Assembly (NCBI GenBank): GCA_021779795.1
Contig: JAJXZZ010000169.1
Span: 1-7,033 of the forward strand
Reading direction: 5' to 3'
From: Acidobacteriota bacterium
GTDB taxonomy: Bacteria > Acidobacteriota > Vicinamibacteria > Vicinamibacterales > Fen-181
DNA length: 7,033 nt
Positions 1 through 5,621 of the stretch are shown here, piece by piece. The position numbers and the translations under genes were made by a program. The notes below the pieces were generated by a model, which saw only the letters and a list, made by a program, of their open reading frames with translations, ran no database searches and had not been told where the DNA came from. Within the stretch, counting starts at the first letter, position 1. Each line of letters starts with the position of its first letter.

Positions 1-1
1 G

Positions 2-1300
2 CGACCGTCGCATGGTGCCGCCGAGCTCGCCGCCGAGCAAGAGCGGCAGCGTTTCGAGGATGCAGTCGCGGAGGCGGCATTCACCGCCCGCGTACGGGCC
101 GAGGCACAACGCCGGATCACCGCCGAGGGCGCGGTGTGGCAGCCCTTTGACGCGGCGCTGCTCGCCGATACGGTGATCGAGCCCGTCCGCTGGCGCGTCG
201 AGGGCTTGCTGCCGGCGCAAGGCCGCCTGCTGATCGCGGCACAGCGCAAGTCCGGCAAGACGACACTCACGCTCAACCTGGCCCGCGACCTACTGCTCGG
301 GACCGACCATCTCGGTCGGTTCCACGTCAAGCCGATCGGGGGGCGCGTCGGCTTCCTCAACTTCGAGGTATCGCGTTCGCAGTTGTGCCTCTGGGCGCGC
401 GAGGCCGGCGTGCCGGGCGATCGCTTTCTCGCCGTACACCTTCGCGGTCGGGCGAACCCGTTCGCAGATGCAGACGACACGGCGCGGCTCGCCGCGCTGC
501 TACGGGCCGCCGCCGTCGAGGTGGTGATCGTGGACCCCTTCGGCCGGGCGTACACCGGGACTTCACAGAACGACGCCGGCGAGGTGGGCGCGTTCCTGTC
601 CGCACTCGATCGGTTCGCCGAGGTGGCCGGGTGCGCCGAGCTGGTGTTGACGGCACACGCGGGATGGGACGGTGAACGCACCCGCGGCAGCTCGGCGCTC
701 GAGGACTGGGCCGACGCTGTGACCTACCTGGTGCGCGACAAGGAGAACGACAAGCTGCGCTACTTCCGGGCGATCGGCCGCGACGTTGAGGTAGACGAGG
801 ACCGCCTCACTTTCGACCAGACCACGCGACGCCTCACCTTGGCCGGCGCCGGCAGCCGGGCGGCGGTGCGGGTGCAGCGGCACACAGACGAGCTGGTCGA
901 GGCGATCGTCGAGGCGGTCGAGCGGGAACCCGGCGCCACGAGTGGAAGGTTGCAGACGCTACTCCGAGACGCTGGTGTTGGTCTGCAACGTGGGGACGTG
1001 GGCCGTGCCGCTCGAGCGGCCGTTGACCAGGGGCTCATCGCCCGTGTTCCCGGAAAACAGCGCCGGCAACACCACTACTTGACACACACCGGAGACGACT
1101 ACTCCCGAGTGGTCCCGTCTAGTCCCGGCCGGGACATTGGGACCACTAGTGGAGTGGTCCCGACTACTCCTATAGGAGTCGGGACTACTACACCACTAGT
1201 CGGACAACAAGTGGTCCCGGGAATACTCGGTCCCGATCAAGGCGTGGCGGGTCGCGAGCCCGGCGACGATGACGAACCGCTCCCCCGGGGTGAGGCGTGA
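2..1300 (+). CDS. RepA-like AAA (AAA_25-type) replication ATPase with C-terminal winged helix, 5' end outside window
   Basis: The frame is open from the first bases of the window with no ATG, GTG or TTG before GTG 134. The charged helical stretch encoded at 2-133 (Glu/Arg/Ala-rich) is typical of the region ahead of this ATPase core, so I treat the gene as 5'-truncated. Numbering from the GTG codon, Walker A is AAQRKSGKTT (35-44), with Ala at the usual first Gly. Walker B is VVIVDP (130-135). A TAHAGW motif near 173-178 and an RGSSALEDWADA segment (184-195) match RecA-fold RepA-type helicases. Residues about 251-317 look like a winged helix ending in HHYL. The rest is a Val-Pro/Thr-rich low-complexity tail encoded by repeated, palindromic DNA. 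Such proteins are ATP-driven, probably hexameric replicative helicases or initiators of plasmids, phages and satellites; I infer that role here. The next gene starts inside its stop codon. Confidence 0.85.
   Translation, partial: RPSHGAAELAAEQERQRFEDAVAEAAFTARVRAEAQRRITAEGAVWQPFDAALLADTVIEPVRWRVEGLLPAQGRLLIAAQRKSGKTTLTLNLARDLLLGTDHLGRFHVKPIGGRVGFLNFEVSRSQLCLWAREAGVPGDRFLAVHLRGRANPFADADDTARLAALLRAAAVEVVIVDPFGRAYTGTSQNDAGEVGAFLSALDRFAEVAGCAELVLTAHAGWDGERTRGSSALEDWADAVTYLVRDKENDKLRYFRAIGRDVEVDEDRLTFDQTTRRLTLAGAGSRAAVRVQRHTDELVEAIVEAVEREPGATSGRLQTLLRDAGVGLQRGDVGRAARAAVDQGLIARVPGKQRRQHHYLTHTGDDYSRVVPSSPGRDIGTTSGVVPTTPIGVGTTTPLVGQQVVPGILGPDQGVAGREPGDDDEPLPRGEA
1109..1235. repeat. Iteron-like and palindrome cluster, candidate replication origin
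   Basis: GTGGTCCCG occurs at 1109-1117, 1154-1162 and 1211-1219. Related AGTCCCG or GGTCCCG copies lie at 1121-1127 and 1229-1235, with inverted copies at 1130-1135, 1139-1146 and 1180-1185. Nested among them are a perfect palindrome GTCCCGGCCGGGAC (1122-1135), an inverted repeat GGGACCAC/GTGGTCCC (1139-1146 and 1154-1161), CCACTAGTGG (1143-1152) and ACTCCTATAGGAGT (1166-1179). The last extends to 1158-1184 if a 3-nt bulge is allowed. ACCACTAGT recurs as a direct repeat at 1142 and 1192. An origin embedded in or next to the initiator gene is common in phages and plasmids, so an initiator-binding origin is a reasonable inference. No obvious AT-rich unwinding region or DnaA box was recognised beside it. 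Confidence 0.5.
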
Positions 1301-1587
1301 CCGCCACGACGCGCCCCGCGGTCGCGCTCGAGGGCGGTTGCGTCCTGCTCTGGCAGACGAAATGCCTGCTGGTGCTCGAGCCGGCGGAGATCCTCGGCTT
1401 GCTCCGCCACGCCCCCGAGGTCTGGGCTCGCGCCATCAAGCGCGGCAAGTACCAGCGCCGCGCCGAGTCCGCCGTGCGGCGGACAAATGACGCCGCGCCG
1501 GTGCAAGTCCTTTCGACAGAAGAAAAGCGCAGTGAACCCGAGATTCACAGTCTGCCGGCCACGGCTGGCAAAGGAGACAAGAGATGA
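1297..1587 (+). CDS. 96-aa hypothetical protein of mobile-element type
   Basis: The GTG start sits in a GTGA overlap with the ATPase stop, behind a GGGGTGAGG ribosome-binding site, so it is probably translated by coupling. Residues 11-51 hold the most structured part: a hydrophobic stretch with two Cys (15 and 23), then a predicted helix EPAEILGLLRHAPEVWARAI followed by a basic KRGKYQRR segment. Short proteins with a helix of this kind and a basic end are frequent in phages and integrated elements, but I know no function for them. From about residue 64 the sequence becomes polar and looks disordered, and codon use is less GC-biased. No catalytic motif is seen. The basic helix could suit a small nucleic-acid-binding or accessory replication protein; this is a guess from context only. 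Confidence 0.7.
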   Translation: MTATTRPAVALEGGCVLLWQTKCLLVLEPAEILGLLRHAPEVWARAIKRGKYQRRAESAVRRTNDAAPVQVLSTEEKRSEPEIHSLPATAGKGDKR

Positions 1588-1787
1588 CCACCGAACGATT
1601 GACCAAGGAAGAGGCGGAGGCGGCCGACAGCGCCATCGCCACCATGCCACCCGCTGACCTCACGGCCGCGACGAAGAGCTGGTCGCTGTTCGTCAAGTTG
1701 GGCTGGAACGTGCAGCGCCGCCTCGAGGAACTCGCGCCGGGCGTGACCAAGGCGATCAAGGATCGCTACTTCGGAACGGGGAGGTAA
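1584..1787 (+). CDS. 67-aa hypothetical protein
   Basis: ATG 1584 overlaps the upstream TGA as ATGA and has an AAGGAG site (1571-1576) seven bases ahead, which strongly supports this start. The product is a small, mostly helical, mixed-charge protein. It has an acidic N-terminal helix (LTKEEAEAADSAIATM), a central W-S-L-F-V-K-L-G-W stretch (about 33-41), and a basic C-terminal helix ending KDRYFGTGR. No transmembrane segment, Cys pair or known domain is visible. It lies between two other genes of unknown function in the same tightly packed operon, with only 2 nt before the next start. I do not recognise the family. Confidence 0.7.
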   Translation: MTTERLTKEEAEAADSAIATMPPADLTAATKSWSLFVKLGWNVQRRLEELAPGVTKAIKDRYFGTGR

Positions 1788-1789
1788 TC

Positions 1790-2584
1790 ATGCCCATCCG
1801 CCAAATGAGCAGCGTTCGCATCGAACCCGCCGCCTCGACCTGGCAGGCGCCGCCCAAGGATTTCGCCCTCGCCTCGGCCGCCGCGACCGACCGCGTTGCC
1901 GCGGACTTCGCACCCGTAGTGGAACAGTGGGAACGGCCGTTCCGCGTCGTCGCCGCGGGTGCGCTCATCACCGGGCGCGAGGTGTTCCGCCGCTTCAAGG
2001 ACGCAATCCCGTCGGGCCTTCGCCTCGACCCGGTGGCGATGAGCCGCTTGCTGGAATCCGGCCCGCACGCGGCGATCGGCCTGATCGCGACCGACCAGAC
2101 CAACCGCGGGGGCGGAACCGGCGAGGTTCTCTTCTTCCACACCTGGGGCACGATGGGCGGTCTGCCGCCGTCGGGCGCTGAGGCGCTCGCGTACGCCGGC
2201 CCCAAGGAACGCATCGCGGACGGGCCGGGGTTGTGGGTGTTCATCGAGACCCTGCTCGCCGAGCACGGCTTCAAGCCCGCTGACCTCGCCACGTTCGCGG
2301 CGAGCCCCAACGTCGCCACGGCGGTGGCCGCGGGCGCCCTCGACATTGTGCAGGGGCGGCAAGCCCTCCTTTCGGCTCGCGAGCTCGCGCCGCTGCAGGC
2401 TCGGCTACTCGACAAGCTCCCCGGTTGGGACAAGGCCGCGTACGCCTCGCCGGTTGCGCGCGACCTGTGGGCGGAGGCGATCCTCGACGGCGTGGTGCGC
2501 TCCCCGATCGCGAAGCTGCCGGGACTCGTCAAGCTGTTGACGCCCGACGGAGATCCAATCGAGCTCGCCGTCGGTGGCCAGTGA
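1790..2584 (+). CDS. 264-aa protein of unknown function
   Basis: The ATG follows a strong GGGGAGGT ribosome-binding site (1778-1785). The protein is soluble-looking, with no signal peptide or membrane segment. Residues 1-45 are Ala-rich. A predicted alpha/beta core spans about 50-155 and includes FRVVAAGALITGREVF (51-66), GPHAAIGLIATDQTNRGGG (91-109) and GEVLFFHTWGTMGGLPP (111-127), a Gly-rich stretch between probable beta strands. Residues 155-250 are helical, with repeated Leu/Ala segments and LPG turns. None of this matches a family I can name. It is the second longest complete-looking gene of the operon after the ATPase, and a 46-aa ORF starts within its stop codon. Its position between the replication gene and the terminase-like gene may hint at a structural or packaging-linked accessory role, but nothing in the protein proves that. 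Confidence 0.75.
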   Translation: MPIRQMSSVRIEPAASTWQAPPKDFALASAAATDRVAADFAPVVEQWERPFRVVAAGALITGREVFRRFKDAIPSGLRLDPVAMSRLLESGPHAAIGLIATDQTNRGGGTGEVLFFHTWGTMGGLPPSGAEALAYAGPKERIADGPGLWVFIETLLAEHGFKPADLATFAASPNVATAVAAGALDIVQGRQALLSARELAPLQARLLDKLPGWDKAAYASPVARDLWAEAILDGVVRSPIAKLPGLVKLLTPDGDPIELAVGGQ

Positions 2585-2721
2585 GCGCCGACGGGGCCGC
2601 CTGGCGCCTCGCCTCGAGGCGCGGTTTCCGGGCTGCGATCCGGCGTGTCCTGGCGGGCTGGGTGCAGCCGCAGCACCGCAGCCGCAGGGCGGTCGCGTTC
2701 CGCGGCATCGTGAGGGGCTAG
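2581..2721 (+). CDS. 46-aa Arg-rich small ORF
   Basis: GTG 2581 overlaps the upstream TGA as GTGA, and the TAG stop (2719-2721) lies one base before the next GTG start. The reading frame therefore fills the gap between its neighbours almost exactly, the same coupling style as the rest of the operon. The product is very basic, with about a dozen Arg, three Trp-centred or hydrophobic patches (AAWRL, FRAAIRRVLAGW, AVAFRG) and no Cys. Its ribosome-binding site is weak. It could be a small nucleic-acid-binding peptide or simply a coupling ORF that carries ribosomes to the next gene. Real translation is likely but unproven. Confidence 0.45.
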   Translation: MSADGAAWRLASRRGFRAAIRRVLAGWVQPQHRSRRAVAFRGIVRG

Positions 2722-2722
2722 C

Positions 2723-3181
2723 GTGGGCCGCAACTGCACCGTCTGCGTTCATCCCGATCGCCAGGCGATTGACCGGGCGATCGTCGGGGGCGAGCCGTGC
2801 CGCGCCGTTGCGGCACGGTCCTCGCTTTCGGCGGACGCTGTTGAACGTCACGCACAACACCATCTCCCGGCCGCGATCGTCAAGGCTCAGGAGGCCGTCG
2901 AGGTGGCGCACGGCGTGGCACTCGCCGACCAGGTCAACCGGCAGCGGGAGAAGGCTGAAGACCTTTACGCGGAGGCTCGCGCGGTACTCCGCCGGGCCAA
3001 GCGCCGGCGAGAGCCGGAGCTCGCACTGGCGGCCGTCCGGAGCGCCTGCATTGCCCTCCGGGAGTTGCGTCAGCAAGTCGAGCTCCTCGCCAACCTGGGT
3101 AAGGCCGAGGACACCGCCGCGCTCGAGGCGAAAATCGCCGCCTTCGAGCGGCGCCTAGGGGGCGGCCTTGGGGCTCCGTAG
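2723..3181 (+). CDS. CxxC/helix-turn-helix phage protein, small-terminase-like
   Basis: The GTG start is preceded by a GAGGGGC site and lies one base after the previous stop. The N-terminus has C5-x2-C8-x-H10-P-D-R, then IDRAIVGGEPCRAVAARSSL, a predicted helix-turn-helix (about 16-42), and RHAQHHLP with His 43, 46 and 47. This layout, a Cys pair with an HTH and a closing H-x3-HLP, recurs in phage and prophage proteins often annotated as small-terminase-like or HTH proteins. The Cys/His set could bind zinc. The C-terminal half (about 52-145) is one long charged helical region suited to oligomerisation. Small terminases form rings that recognise pac sites. No large-terminase gene follows here, so a satellite-type packaging role or a purely regulatory DNA-binding role are both possible. 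Family membership is recalled from pattern, not searched. Confidence 0.65.
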   Translation: MGRNCTVCVHPDRQAIDRAIVGGEPCRAVAARSSLSADAVERHAQHHLPAAIVKAQEAVEVAHGVALADQVNRQREKAEDLYAEARAVLRRAKRRREPELALAAVRSACIALRELRQQVELLANLGKAEDTAALEAKIAAFERRLGGGLGAP

Positions 3182-3413
3182 TCGCGTCGCGGCGCTCACG
3201 GCGCGGCTCCGCTACCTCGAGCGCCTTGCCGCCTACCAGCCGAGCCGGCCGGTGGTCGTGATCCTCGACGCCACGCGATCGCCGGCCGAGCACGAGCAGC
3301 AGGTCGAGCAGGCCCGGCAGGCGTACCCCGGGCGCGCGGTCCACGCGATTAGACTGTCGGTCAAACCGCCATGCTTGATCGAACCCAAGGGCGGAGAGGA
3401 GGCAATTCCATGA
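3168..3413 (+). CDS. 81-aa hypothetical protein, coiled-coil start and beta-alpha core
   Basis: TTG 3168, behind a GGGGGCGG site, overlaps the end of the CxxC/HTH gene by 14 nt. No better start exists in frame before the conserved-looking part. Residues 1-22 form an amphipathic basic helix (RVAALTARLRYLERLAA). A beta strand PVVVILDA (28-35), a polar helix (38-51) and a second strand AVHAIRLSV (56-64) follow. The basic helix followed by a short V-V-V-I-L strand resembles small ORFs often found beside terminase-type genes in phages. I cannot assign a function. Its stop overlaps the next start as ATGA. Confidence 0.65.
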   Translation: MGLRSRVAALTARLRYLERLAAYQPSRPVVVILDATRSPAEHEQQVEQARQAYPGRAVHAIRLSVKPPCLIEPKGGEEAIP

Positions 3414-4036
3414 ACAAGCGGTTGACGTGGGGCAACGCGAGGACGTTGCTTGATCTTGGGGAGCTTGTCGCTCGTTGGCTCGAAGGGCGGCTTCCCTCGC
3501 TCCCGCACTATGATGCCGAGCCGGCCCCGGAGACCGAGGCGATCGCTGAGATCCTGGCACGCTTAAACCGTGCCGGGTTCTTCACCACCGACTCTCAACC
3601 GGGGATGCCACTCGACAACACCGGTTTCGCACAGCGGGCGTGGGTCAATGCTTACGCGGGCGAGGAGATCGCAAAGCGCGTGGCCGCGCTCGGACTGCAC
3701 ACTGACCTCATCGTGTTTGTGTTCGAGCCTGGCCAGGCCGGTGGATACCCGCTGCCCATCACCGTCCGTGGGTTCCAGCCGGTCACGTGGGATGGGCTGG
3801 GGTGCGCCGACGTGGACCTTTACGGCATCACCGACGGGTTGAGTGAATCGGCGCGTGGTGAACTCCGGGCCGCCTGGAATCTCGTGGTGATTGACCCGGC
3901 GTGGGGCCGCAAGTCGTACCTGTGGGAACTCGTCGAACGAGCGGTTGTTTCCCCAGATCCAAAGGAAGGGCGATGGAACTACAGGCCCTATGGTTCCTAC
4001 GATGACATGGATCCCGACTACGAGCCGCGCTCCTGA
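3410..4036 (+). CDS. DUF6919-like protein (208 aa)
   Basis: ATG 3410 has a GAGAGGAGG site just upstream and an ATGA overlap with the previous gene. An in-frame ATG at 3371 lacks such a site and would give a poor N-terminus, so I reject it. The N-terminal motif (ARTLLDLGELVARWLEGRLP, 10-29) and RLNRAGFFTTDSQPG (51-65) match my memory of DUF6919, a family of unknown function best known in Streptomyces and related Actinobacteria. The rest fits too: an alpha/beta body, then IDPAWGRKSYLWELVERAV (161-179) near the end. No membrane segment or signal is present, so it should be cytoplasmic. It ends the first + strand block. The domain call rests on recalled motifs and needs a profile search. Confidence 0.65.
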   Translation: MNKRLTWGNARTLLDLGELVARWLEGRLPSLPHYDAEPAPETEAIAEILARLNRAGFFTTDSQPGMPLDNTGFAQRAWVNAYAGEEIAKRVAALGLHTDLIVFVFEPGQAGGYPLPITVRGFQPVTWDGLGCADVDLYGITDGLSESARGELRAAWNLVVIDPAWGRKSYLWELVERAVVSPDPKEGRWNYRPYGSYDDMDPDYEPRS

Positions 4037-4046
4037 CAGCGTGTCT

Positions 4047-4093
4047 GAGGGCCGCGCCGGAAATGGCGGTGGCGCCTGCATCCCCTGGCCCTC
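4047..4093. other. Nested inverted repeat after the first operon
   Basis: GAGGGCC (4047-4053) pairs with GGCCCTC (4087-4093). Inside it, GCGCC (4054-4058) pairs with GGCGC (4071-4075). Together these form a bulged stem starting 10 nt after the DUF6919-like stop codon. No T-run follows, so it is not a classic intrinsic terminator. It may still be a structured 3' end or an RNA element. Confidence 0.3.
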
Positions 4094-4135
4094 CGCTGTC
4101 ACTTGTCTGTCTCTGGCGGGTCGAGGGGAGGCGAG

Positions 4136-4207
4136 TTGACCATTGAGGAGCAGGTGCTCGAGCAGGCGCGTGAGGCAGCCCGGGGGCTCTTCCCCATGAG
4201 AGCAAGG
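4136..4207 (+). pseudogene. Possible truncated gene start
   Basis: TTG 4136 lies four bases after a strong GGGGAGG site. The first 20 codons read MTIEEQVLEQAREAARGLFP, a natural-looking N-terminus with the GC-rich third positions of the neighbouring genes. After about 4195 codon use changes, and the frame runs on only as the antisense of the - strand membrane-protein gene, which ends at 4208. This is what a + strand gene cut by insertion of the - strand pair would look like. No continuation was recognised after 5640. It could also be a short chance ORF, or a real short protein whose end overlaps the opposing gene. Confidence 0.25.
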
Positions 4208-4732
4208 CTACTGTTCGATCCTCAGCAGCCGCCCGTCAACGAAGTACAACGCGCTCTTGCAGAACTGCCCGTAGCACAGGAGTGCCGTCGTGTTCCCCGG
4301 GTTGATCGATCGTCGAGTGCTGTCGGGCCGGCCCCAGGCGGCGACGCACTGCTCTTCGGTGAAGCCCAGGTGGAGTTTCCCGTCGGCGATCAGGCGGCAG
4401 TCCTCTCGGCTCCAGCCCCGGTGATCCTGCCAGACGAGCCCGGCTGGCGTTTCCAGCCATGCTGCCTCCGCCGCTTCGCGCTCGTGGGCGGCCTCCGCCC
4501 TCTGTCTGGCGATGACCTCCCGGAGTTTCTCCTTGCGCCAGGCGGCGTCGCGCTGGCGCGCCTGCTCCCGGATGATCTCCGCCGCGGTCATGGTGGGTGC
4601 TGGCGTCGGCTTCGGCCCAGCCGTCCGGCCTGCCCAGCGGGCGATTGTCCCCACGCCCTTCACAAATAGGACCAGGAAGATCGCGCTCCCGAGAAGCGTG
4701 ATACAACCCTTGGATGCGCTAGACATCGCCAT
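4208..4732 (-). CDS. Membrane-anchored coiled-coil protein with SmpA/OmlA-like C-terminal domain
   Basis: The frame is open much further upstream, but ATG 4732 has a GGAG site six bases ahead and begins a sensible protein, so I choose it (174 aa). Residues 10-32 are a transmembrane segment (CITLLGSAIFLVLFVKGVG). A Pro/Thr linker (36-48) and a highly charged helix or coiled coil (50-95) follow. The C-terminal part (about 100-174) has W-S-R-E-D-C near 107-112, a GFTEEQCVAAWGRP motif (123-136), a central TALLCYGQF and a closing ALYFVDGRLLRIEQ. The G-hydrophobic-T-x-E-Q-V-x-x-x-W-G-x-P plus YLYF-x-x-G-x-L-x-x-I-Q layout matches the small BLIP/SmpA/OmlA (BamE)-like fold seen in many envelope proteins. 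No lipobox is apparent. Cys 111, 129, 153 and 158 could form disulphides outside the cytoplasm. The function is unknown, probably envelope-associated. Confidence 0.7.
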   Translation of the reverse strand: MAMSSASKGCITLLGSAIFLVLFVKGVGTIARWAGRTAGPKPTPAPTMTAAEIIREQARQRDAAWRKEKLREVIARQRAEAAHEREAAEAAWLETPAGLVWQDHRGWSREDCRLIADGKLHLGFTEEQCVAAWGRPDSTRRSINPGNTTALLCYGQFCKSALYFVDGRLLRIEQ

Positions 4733-4880
4733 GACAACTCCGTTGAACTTGATGGTACACCCAACCGGATCGTGATAGGCAATCAAGCGACGCGGCGCAA
4801 CTGTCTCCCAAGCCACACGATGGCAAGGCCGGCCGGTCGGTAGTTGGCCTGTTTGATCCTTGACAATGGATTCCGTCGAC

Positions 4881-4892
4881 CCTAGGCCTAGG
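4881..4892. repeat. Perfect 12-bp palindrome CCTAGGCCTAGG
   Basis: CCTAGGCCTAGG is its own reverse complement and lies 3 bp past the stop codon of the exported-protein gene, in the 163-nt spacer (4733-4895) between the two - strand genes. It could be a protein-binding site or a scar. No T-run adjoins it, so it does not look like an intrinsic terminator. Apart from the ribosome-binding site of the downstream gene, nothing else convincing was seen in this spacer. Confidence 0.4.
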
Positions 4893-4895
4893 TAG

Positions 4896-5621
4896 TCACT
4901 GCGCTCGTGGGCGGGGCTCGAGCAGCATTGAGTCCGAGCCGGTGAAGTTCTTCCCGTCAGGCCGGGTGAAGCTGACCTTCGCGGTGGTGACTTCGCGGTA
5001 GGGCCAGTCACGAAACTGGGTGAACGAAATTCGTCCGGTAGAGAAGGCCATGGTCCGGTGTTCGAACGCACCTACACCGATGTTGAGTTCCTCGAACTCA
5101 GCCGGAACGACGTCGCGCTCCAACCGATACAGGTCTCGCCACCCCTGGCTGATCGTGAGCACGAGATGGCCCTGCCCTCGCGTGATGTGAGTGTCAGCGG
5201 CCGCGAGCGCGAAGTAAACGAGCACCCCGTCATCGCCTTCGGCCTGCATATGGACCTTCGAAACATACTCCGGGGCATCGGGTCCAGGTTTCCAATTAGG
5301 GTCCAACCACGCGGGCGGTTTCGACGGGTGCAGGTCCACGTAGCGAATGGGCGCGTTCCCTTGGCGGTTGAGCTTGATCCTCGCGGCGACGGCGGCGAGC
5401 GAGTTGGGTGGAGGTTCCGGCGTTGGCTCCGTCTCGATGACTTCGCCATTCTGCTCGCGAAGCTGAAACGGGATCTTTCTGCCGTAGGTTTCGCTATTCG
5501 CTCCGGGCATCGGCGCCGTCATGCTCGCCACAGTTGGGCGCGGGGTCGGCGTCGGTGTCGCGGTCGCCGTTGCCGTGGGCGTGGCCGTGACGACCGCGGC
5601 GAAGATGAACATTGCGACCAT
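4896..5621 (-). CDS. Exported or membrane-tethered protein with Thr-Pro-rich linker, unknown domain
   Basis: ATG 5621 is preceded by GGAGG (5631-5627) at five bases and is preferred over ATG 5633, which would include that site within the gene. The N-terminus MVAMFIFAAVVTA is hydrophobic and resembles a short signal peptide or anchor with a possible A-x-A-type cleavage near residue 13. It lacks basic residues. An upstream ATT (5654) would add Lys and Arg, but it has no ribosome-binding site. Residues 12-30 are an Ala/Thr-Pro low-complexity linker. A second Pro-rich stretch (ETEPTPEPPP) lies near 64-72. The rest has alternating polar and beta-like segments (KVHMQAEGDDGVLVYFALAA; GRISFTQFRDWPYREVTTAKV) and no Cys, consistent with an extracytoplasmic beta-rich domain I cannot name. 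It is on the same strand as the SmpA-like gene, 163 nt upstream of it. Confidence 0.65.
   Translation of the reverse strand: MVAMFIFAAVVTATPTATATATPTPTPRPTVASMTAPMPGANSETYGRKIPFQLREQNGEVIETEPTPEPPPNSLAAVAARIKLNRQGNAPIRYVDLHPSKPPAWLDPNWKPGPDAPEYVSKVHMQAEGDDGVLVYFALAAADTHITRGQGHLVLTISQGWRDLYRLERDVVPAEFEELNIGVGAFEHRTMAFSTGRISFTQFRDWPYREVTTAKVSFTRPDGKNFTGSDSMLLEPRPRAQ
5532..5588 (-). repeat. Thr-Pro/Ala-Thr low-complexity coding repeat
   Basis: This stretch encodes the Thr-Pro/Thr-Ala linker just after the hydrophobic N-terminus of the exported protein. The DNA is a degenerate 6-bp repeat (GCGTGG/GTCGCG-like on the + strand), prone to slippage. Similar linkers are common in surface proteins of Chloroflexota and some other phyla. 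Confidence 0.6.

Noticed and set aside
1109..1235. CRISPR array
   Set aside because: The repeats are short, irregularly spaced, occur in both orientations and lie within a coding frame.
1756..3076. Long - strand frames opposite the operon
   Set aside because: They are shadows of GC-rich + strand genes: Arg/Pro/Ala-rich, overlapping each other, and without ribosome-binding sites or recognisable motifs.
4208..4669. Long + strand frame opposite the SmpA-like gene
   Set aside because: After about 4195 it is the antisense of a - strand gene with a clear ribosome-binding site, membrane segment and domain motifs; the + strand peptide shows no such order.
4772..4800. Possible - strand promoter (TTGCGC, 17 bp, TATCAC) ahead of the SmpA-like gene
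   Set aside because: The match is weak (3/6 and 4/6 to consensus), no better than chance in a spacer of this size.
4733..5071. Upstream extension of the SmpA-like protein by 113 residues
   Set aside because: The extension is low-complexity, lacks a ribosome-binding site, overlaps the end of the upstream gene, and would bury the membrane segment; ATG 4732 has a good site.
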